From: DATBLE01 sp038248655
GTDB lineage: Bacteria; Actinomycetota; Thermoleophilia; Gaiellales; Gaiellaceae
Reading direction: 5' to 3'
Assembly: GCA_038248655.1 (NCBI GenBank)
Contig: JBBRXG010000001.1
Location: 1 to 64,000, forward strand
Length of the DNA: 64,000 nt
How positions within the stretch are numbered: the stretch's first letter is position 1; each line of letters opens with the position of its first letter. Below the pieces are notes generated by a model. That model saw only the letters and a list, made by a program, of their open reading frames with translations. It did not search any database and was not told where the DNA came from. Made by a program: the position numbers and the translations under genes. This document shows positions 59,533-64,000 of the stretch, piece after piece.

Positions 59533-60585
59533 CTAGCCCGCTCCACCGCGGCGGTCGAGCAGCTCGAGCGCACGCTTGACTGCAGGGTGTCCGAATCGAA
59601 AAGCCCCGTATTGAACAAGGCCCGCCGGTAAGCGCGAGAACAGCTGCACACGCACCTTGTCCTTGATGCCCGTCGCCCACGCGGCCTTGTGCGCGTCTGC
59701 GTCACCGAGCAGCTCGAAGCGATGAACGCCGGCCCTGTGGTAGTGCGCCAATGACTCGACGAGCAGGACCAGGCCTGGCGCGAACCTGCGATATGCCTCG
59801 TCGTATCCGGTCTTCAGCCCCCACGAGACACCATTCGACTCGACCTGCAGCAGGGCGGCCAGAGTGACCCCGTTCTGTCGCAGGAACGCAAGCCTCAGAT
59901 ACCCCCGTTCGGCAGCCCATCGGGCGACGTCCGTGTAGAAGGCCGCCGTTCGCTGATCGGACGCGATTGCCACGCCGGCCCTTCCCTTCCACCCGGATGC
60001 CTCCACCCGGAACATCTCTTCCAACCGCTCTTCGAGGCGATCGCCACCCTCTTCGAAAGAGAACTCGAGACGCCCCACCTCCTCGAGCCGTCGACGTCGA
60101 CGTCGGACGTCTGCAAGCTGGGATCGCCTCACGTTCCCCAGGTACTCGTCGAACGAGTCCGTCAGGTTCACATACGGAGAACGCTGGACCACGCGTACCA
60201 TCGCCAGTCGGGAGCGGTGCCGTCCAGCCTCGGTGCACGCGACGACATCTGCCTCGCTGGTCACGAACGACAGATCGAGCCGACCTCGACACCGCGCAGC
60301 GAGGGCTCCCGCAAGGTCACGGCGAGCGCCTTCGTCCTCGGCGAGCAGACCGAACTCGGGCGTGTGCCAGTTGGTGGGCGCGGTCAGCGCCCCGACGCGA
60401 TGAGCGACGGGAACCACCCCCACCAGGCGGCCGCCGCGTCGGACAGCCACCAGATCGAGCCGACCCGATCCGAACGCGTTCCACCACGCCTCCACCCAAC
60501 CCGGTCGCAGACATGGCGCCGCGCCCACGCGCGACGCGAGCTCGTCCCATTCGGGGGCAACCCGCGCCCAGTCCAAATCGGTCAA
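59533..60585 (-). CDS. GNAT/FemAB-like acyltransferase (CelD/BcsL-type)
   Basis: A 350-residue protein of the GNAT_acetyltr_6 (FemAB-like, CelD/BcsL) group. DLVAVRRGGRLVGVVPVAHR, DVRRRRRRLEEVGRLEFSFE and ERGYLRLAFLRQNGVTLAAL are the characteristic strands, with GLKTGYDEAYRRFAPGLVLL as the acyl-donor-binding loop. Such proteins acylate polysaccharide or exported substrates. TTG overlaps the stop of the upstream kinase-like gene (TTGA), so the two are cotranslated. Confidence 0.8.
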   Translation of the reverse strand: MTDLDWARVAPEWDELASRVGAAPCLRPGWVEAWWNAFGSGRLDLVAVRRGGRLVGVVPVAHRVGALTAPTNWHTPEFGLLAEDEGARRDLAGALAARCRGRLDLSFVTSEADVVACTEAGRHRSRLAMVRVVQRSPYVNLTDSFDEYLGNVRRSQLADVRRRRRRLEEVGRLEFSFEEGGDRLEERLEEMFRVEASGWKGRAGVAIASDQRTAAFYTDVARWAAERGYLRLAFLRQNGVTLAALLQVESNGVSWGLKTGYDEAYRRFAPGLVLLVESLAHYHRAGVHRFELLGDADAHKAAWATGIKDKVRVQLFSRLPAGLVQYGAFRFGHPAVKRALELLDRRGGAG

Positions 60586-61934
60586 CGAAGGAGGCGAGCC
60601 CCGTCATCGATCATGACGTGCACGTTCTCCTTCATCCATAGGGGTCGGACGGCCCGGTTGCTATATAGCTCGAGTTCGCGGGCGATCCAGACGACCCAGT
60701 ACGCGAGCCCGAGGTCGAGGAGCAATTCGGGTTCCGGATCGAGACCGATACGGGCGCAGTACTCCTGGAAGACCGGGTCTCCTCCGGCCGACAGTGCGGG
60801 GAGCAGCTGCTCACGCACCGACCTTCCGACAGCGAGGCGGCTCGAAACCCGCCGCTCGTTGACCCAGAGGTGAAACAGGTCCAGTAGTGGGAGCTGTCCG
60901 GCGTCTGCGTAGTCCCAATCGACGACTCCGCTCAGATGCTCGCCGTCGACGAGAAGGTTGCCGCGGCAGAAGTCGCCATGCGCGAAGCCGCGCGGCACAT
61001 CCTGTAGAGACGCCTCGAGGCGTCGCCCCAGGTCGCGGAGGGAGGTTCGCGCAGCCTCAGATCCGACCGCGCGGGCAACGACCCCGGCCCGCTGGGCGAT
61101 TCCCAGGGCTGCGCCGCCACGGCGCACTCCGTGCAGCGCGACGAGGAAATCGAGGCACTCGGACCAGATCGCATCTGCCAGCGCGGCCGGTGGCGATCCC
61201 GGCAGCCGACGCTCTAAAGTCCAACCGCCAAGGCCGACGGTTCCCCGGGAGACCGGCCACGGTATGCGATCCGCGACCACGGGCGAGACTTTCTCCGACG
61301 CCAGCAAGGCGAGGGCTACGCGTTGCTCGTCACTTTGACGCCCACCCGGACCGAGACTGACTCGGAGGACGCCAGAGTCACCGATGAGGACGATGATTCC
61401 CTCCCGAACGAGCGGCTGCCGAACTGAGCCGAGGTTGGACGCTTCCATGACAACTTCGAGAATGGAGGGCTCTGCCTCACCGGACTTCCGTCCGACAATT
61501 ACCGCAAGCAGCGGCCATTTGGACGGCGGCTCTGCCCGTCCCGGAAGCAACGGCAAGGAGCCTTCGACGTTGCCCAGCATGATGGTCACGAAGGGGTAGC
61601 CCGCTCGTCGAAGTTCTGCCCGAGCTGCTCGAGCCCGCGCCCGGACACGCAGCGCGTGTCTCACGCGCATCGCGCCGCGAACCAGGCGAATGGGGGCTGT
61701 CGGCCACTCCCGATCCTCATCGACGAGCACGACCGCCAACTCGGCGTCTCCGCGGATCCGGCCGGACTGGACGACTTCGACTTCTGCTCGGCTGTCGACG
61801 AGATCGGCACCAGCATGCCGAAGGGTCTCGGCCAGAGCCGGATCGTCGACTCTGATACGCCGCGCCGCTGCAGGCAGCACCCCCGTGAGCCAGCCATGAC
61901 CGCTGTGAGCGGTGGGTGTATGTGTCGCGTCCAC
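60582..61934 (-). CDS. APH-like kinase-fold protein with unusual N-terminal domain
   Basis: A 450-residue protein. The C-terminal half is aminoglycoside-phosphotransferase-like: Brenner motif FAHGDFCRGNLLVDGEHLSG (catalytic Asp about 321, Asn about 326) and VVDWDYADAGQLPLLDLFHL with the metal-binding Asp. The N-terminal ~170 residues (LAVVLVDEDREWPTAPIRLV and RAELRRAGYPFVTIMLGNVE) do not resemble a standard APH N-lobe and look Rossmann-like. Family may phosphorylate sugars or small molecules. GTG start; 26 nt from the divergent PRTase-fusion gene, so the pair probably share a regulatory region. Confidence 0.72.
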   Translation of the reverse strand: MDATHTPTAHSGHGWLTGVLPAAARRIRVDDPALAETLRHAGADLVDSRAEVEVVQSGRIRGDAELAVVLVDEDREWPTAPIRLVRGAMRVRHALRVRARARAARAELRRAGYPFVTIMLGNVEGSLPLLPGRAEPPSKWPLLAVIVGRKSGEAEPSILEVVMEASNLGSVRQPLVREGIIVLIGDSGVLRVSLGPGGRQSDEQRVALALLASEKVSPVVADRIPWPVSRGTVGLGGWTLERRLPGSPPAALADAIWSECLDFLVALHGVRRGGAALGIAQRAGVVARAVGSEAARTSLRDLGRRLEASLQDVPRGFAHGDFCRGNLLVDGEHLSGVVDWDYADAGQLPLLDLFHLWVNERRVSSRLAVGRSVREQLLPALSAGGDPVFQEYCARIGLDPEPELLLDLGLAYWVVWIARELELYSNRAVRPLWMKENVHVMIDDGARLLR

Positions 61935-61960
61935 TGGCAGAATCGTCCGAGATCACGATA

Positions 61961-64000
61961 ATGAGCGAGATGGCTGGAGCGCACCCCGTTCCCCAGTTGC
62001 AGGCAACTCCAACTGCCCCGGACGCTCGCTCAGAACAGCTGATCGTCCGTAACCTGCTTCTCGATTTCGCTCAGGTTGCTGCGTTACTCCACGCACAACT
62101 CGAGATGTGCGTCGAACCGGCGGACGAGGTAACGGCCTCAGACCGGGCGTTGGATGCCTTCCTACTCGCCGCAGGTTCGAACCAGATCCTCGAGGACTAC
62201 CTGCATAGAGACCTGTTCGGGCTCGGGAAAGCAGCCGGCTTCTTGCGGGCCCGGAATCTCTCTCTCCCCGGACATGCGCTGGGCGTGCTGCTCCGAGCGG
62301 GGTTGGCTCTTCGTGCGCTGCGGCCCTCCGAGCAACGACTTCGAAGCCGGCAGCGTGCGCTGGCTCAGACGGTCAGTCGTCTGGCCGACGAGTTGGTCGG
62401 GGAGGGACCGCCCGAACCTTCGTTGGCCTCAAATCTCGAGACGGCTAAGCGGCTGTGTGCGGCGCGAATGCCCGGATCGCTCCGGTCGAGCGTGCTCCGG
62501 CTACCGAACTGTTTCGTGAGCTTCGACCAGCGGCCTGAAGACTGTCACCGGCTCGCGATGCGCTACGCCGAGCGCTTTCCCGACCGCACGCGGCCCGTCT
62601 CCATCGTCGGGCTGCGCACCTCCGGGAGCTATCTCGCTCCCCTGATGGCGGCGTACTTGCGGAGCGTTGGTTATGTGCGCGTGAAGGCGATGACCCTCCG
62701 CCCTGGCCAGATGTGGTCACGCTCAGAACGACGCGTGCTGCTTCGTGAAGCGCAGGCGGGCGCGAACGTGGCGCTCATCGACGACGCTCCGGTGACCGGG
62801 GGCAGCCTGAGAGCCGCCGCAGCGGAGCTCGACGACATCGGGGTCGAATCGACCGCAATCGTCCTCCTGCTGCAGATCCAGGCCAGCGAGCTGCCGCCGA
62901 GCCTGGATGCCTGCACCACGGTTACGATTCACGGGCAGGACTGGTGCATCCACGAGCAGCTCGAGCCGTTCGCCGTTCGCGTAGCCCTCGAGCAGTTCGG
63001 CTGGGACGACGTGACGGATGTGGAGGCCGTCGAACGTTGGACAGGCCGGCGCGGGCACGCGTCCGCCCTCTTCCGCGTGCGTAGAAAACACGAAGGCGAG
63101 GCTCTCGTCTTCGCACGCGGGGTGGGTCTTGGCTACTTCGGGCGGCGCGTCCTCGCGGCGGCGGAGCCGAACAGCGGTCTTCTACCGCGCGTCTTCGGCC
63201 TGAAGGACGCGGTGCTCTATCGCGAGTGGCTACCCGAGGGCGGGCGGCTCGGCCCGGAGCTCCTCTTTCCAGAGGAGGATCTCGCTCGAACAATGGGGAG
63301 GTATGTCCTCCAGCGCTCCATTGCCTTCCGTGTCCCCGACGACGTAAGCGCCCAGCTCGTTGCGCGAGACGCTGTCTGGCAGAACATTGCCAGTCTTCTG
63401 AGTCAAGCGTTCGGACCGCTCAGGATCCCGCTCCGCCCCGTCCTTCACCGAGCGGCGCGCCGGCTCGTGCATGTGCCCAGCCCATCTGTGCCCGACGGAG
63501 ACTTCCGTCTCCGCAGCTGGTTCCGGTCACAAGGCACGGCGGAGGTGATCAAAAAGATCGACTTCGAGGACGGTGGCTTCCGGGCAGCCGGGCTTCCTCT
63601 CTACAACCTCGATCCGATTTTCGACCTGGCGCAGCCGTCTGTCGACGCAGAGGTGGCCGGGCATTCTCGCTTCAGCGAGCTGTTGTGCGCACAGTACGAG
63701 CAACTCTCGGGGAAGACCGTACCTCCCGAGCGCTGGCTTCTGTATCGCCTGCTTCTTCTCCTGCTCGTCGACCGCAAGCAGGCCGGCGCCTATGGAACGC
63801 CGCGCCTCCTCGCCGTCGAGCGGGCTCTGGCTCGAGTCCACCGCGACTACATGGCCGAGCTCTTCTTCGCAGATCTCGAGCAGGCCTCCACCGGTCCACT
63901 GTGCGCGATCGACATCGACGGCGTGCTCGAGACCCGCTGGCTCCCGTATCCAGCCCTCGGCCCGGCCGGCGCGCAGGCTCTGCGGACGCTCATCCGGCAC
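61961..64000 (+). CDS. PRTase-like, kinase-like and HAD-domain fusion protein (3' end beyond window)
   Basis: An uninterrupted frame of 680 codons from ATG 61961 to the right edge. Domain order: helical N terminus (1-185); PRTase-like fold with FVSFDQRPEDCHRLAMRYAE, VSIVGLRTSGSYLAPLMAAY and the PRPP-loop signature ALIDDAPVTGGSLRAAAAEL (271-290); a kinase-like middle (about 355-600) with VIKKIDFEDGGF and LYNLDPIFDLAQP; then the first HAD motif, LCAIDIDGVLETR (D651, D653). This is inferred from motifs only. PRPP-linked transfer followed by dephosphorylation resembles how some capsule polymerases make ribofuranose, but no assignment is made. Confidence 0.75.
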   Translation, partial: MSEMAGAHPVPQLQATPTAPDARSEQLIVRNLLLDFAQVAALLHAQLEMCVEPADEVTASDRALDAFLLAAGSNQILEDYLHRDLFGLGKAAGFLRARNLSLPGHALGVLLRAGLALRALRPSEQRLRSRQRALAQTVSRLADELVGEGPPEPSLASNLETAKRLCAARMPGSLRSSVLRLPNCFVSFDQRPEDCHRLAMRYAERFPDRTRPVSIVGLRTSGSYLAPLMAAYLRSVGYVRVKAMTLRPGQMWSRSERRVLLREAQAGANVALIDDAPVTGGSLRAAAAELDDIGVESTAIVLLLQIQASELPPSLDACTTVTIHGQDWCIHEQLEPFAVRVALEQFGWDDVTDVEAVERWTGRRGHASALFRVRRKHEGEALVFARGVGLGYFGRRVLAAAEPNSGLLPRVFGLKDAVLYREWLPEGGRLGPELLFPEEDLARTMGRYVLQRSIAFRVPDDVSAQLVARDAVWQNIASLLSQAFGPLRIPLRPVLHRAARRLVHVPSPSVPDGDFRLRSWFRSQGTAEVIKKIDFEDGGFRAAGLPLYNLDPIFDLAQPSVDAEVAGHSRFSELLCAQYEQLSGKTVPPERWLLYRLLLLLLVDRKQAGAYGTPRLLAVERALARVHRDYMAELFFADLEQASTGPLCAIDIDGVLETRWLPYPALGPAGAQALRTLIRH

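Noticed and set aside
1..64000. CRISPR array or phage genes
   Set aside because: No regularly spaced direct repeats, cas genes or phage structural or integrase genes were seen.

Overview
The window is a GC-rich chromosome segment of an actinobacterium. Gene content and order (a SigH-like sigma factor, a NYN nuclease, rlmB, cysS, gltX, ispF, ispD, carD, radA, clpC), frequent GTG/TTG starts and -10 boxes lying 5-9 nt before start codons suggest a deep-branching lineage such as Thermoleophilia. That placement is inference from gene content, not a search result. There are no rRNA genes, CRISPR arrays or intact transposons; one tRNA-Thr is present.

Region 1 (1-14.5 kb) is housekeeping: a Cys/Met-metabolism PLP enzyme, tRNA-Thr(TGT), sigH, the yacP-rlmB-cysS-gltX operon headed by a small PIN-domain remnant, two secreted or periplasmic proteins, a short MutY, and a translationally coupled AhpD-like pair. 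The second AhpD-like gene reads through an in-frame TGA exactly at the resolving position of its CxxC motif, making it a selenoprotein candidate. A MarR regulator, ispF, a PHP phosphoesterase, ispD, carD and radA follow.

Region 2 (14.6-40.2 kb) is a surface-polysaccharide island: a GH26-like secreted hydrolase, nucleotide-sugar epimerases, glycosyltransferases, an O-antigen-ligase/Wzy-like protein, a Wzc-type kinase, a Wzx flippase, a decayed IS110 element, acetyl-, methyl- and sulfotransferases, an aminotransferase, and a compact operon (C-methyltransferase, sugar-1-P nucleotidyltransferase, PIG-L deacetylase, DUF4910 protein, epimerase, RmlC-like epimerase) that looks like branched-sugar synthesis.

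Region 3 (40.3-44.7 kb) returns to the core genome: a chimeric pseudogene joining the 5' part of radA in frame to the 3' end of clpC, a ferritin-like protein, a cupredoxin and clpC. The arrangement is what a tandem duplication across a clpC-radA junction would leave, with the island now lying between the duplicated clpC tail and intact radA.

Region 4 (44.7-64 kb) is a second polysaccharide locus: SDR epimerase, initiating phosphoglycosyltransferase, polysaccharide deacetylase, second Wzy/ligase and Wzc, glycosyl- and methyltransferases, a FemAB-like acyltransferase, an APH-like kinase, and, running off the right edge, a large uncharacterised protein joining a phosphoribosyltransferase-like domain, a kinase-like domain and the start of a HAD phosphatase. 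This last gene and the putative selenoprotein are the most novel-looking items.
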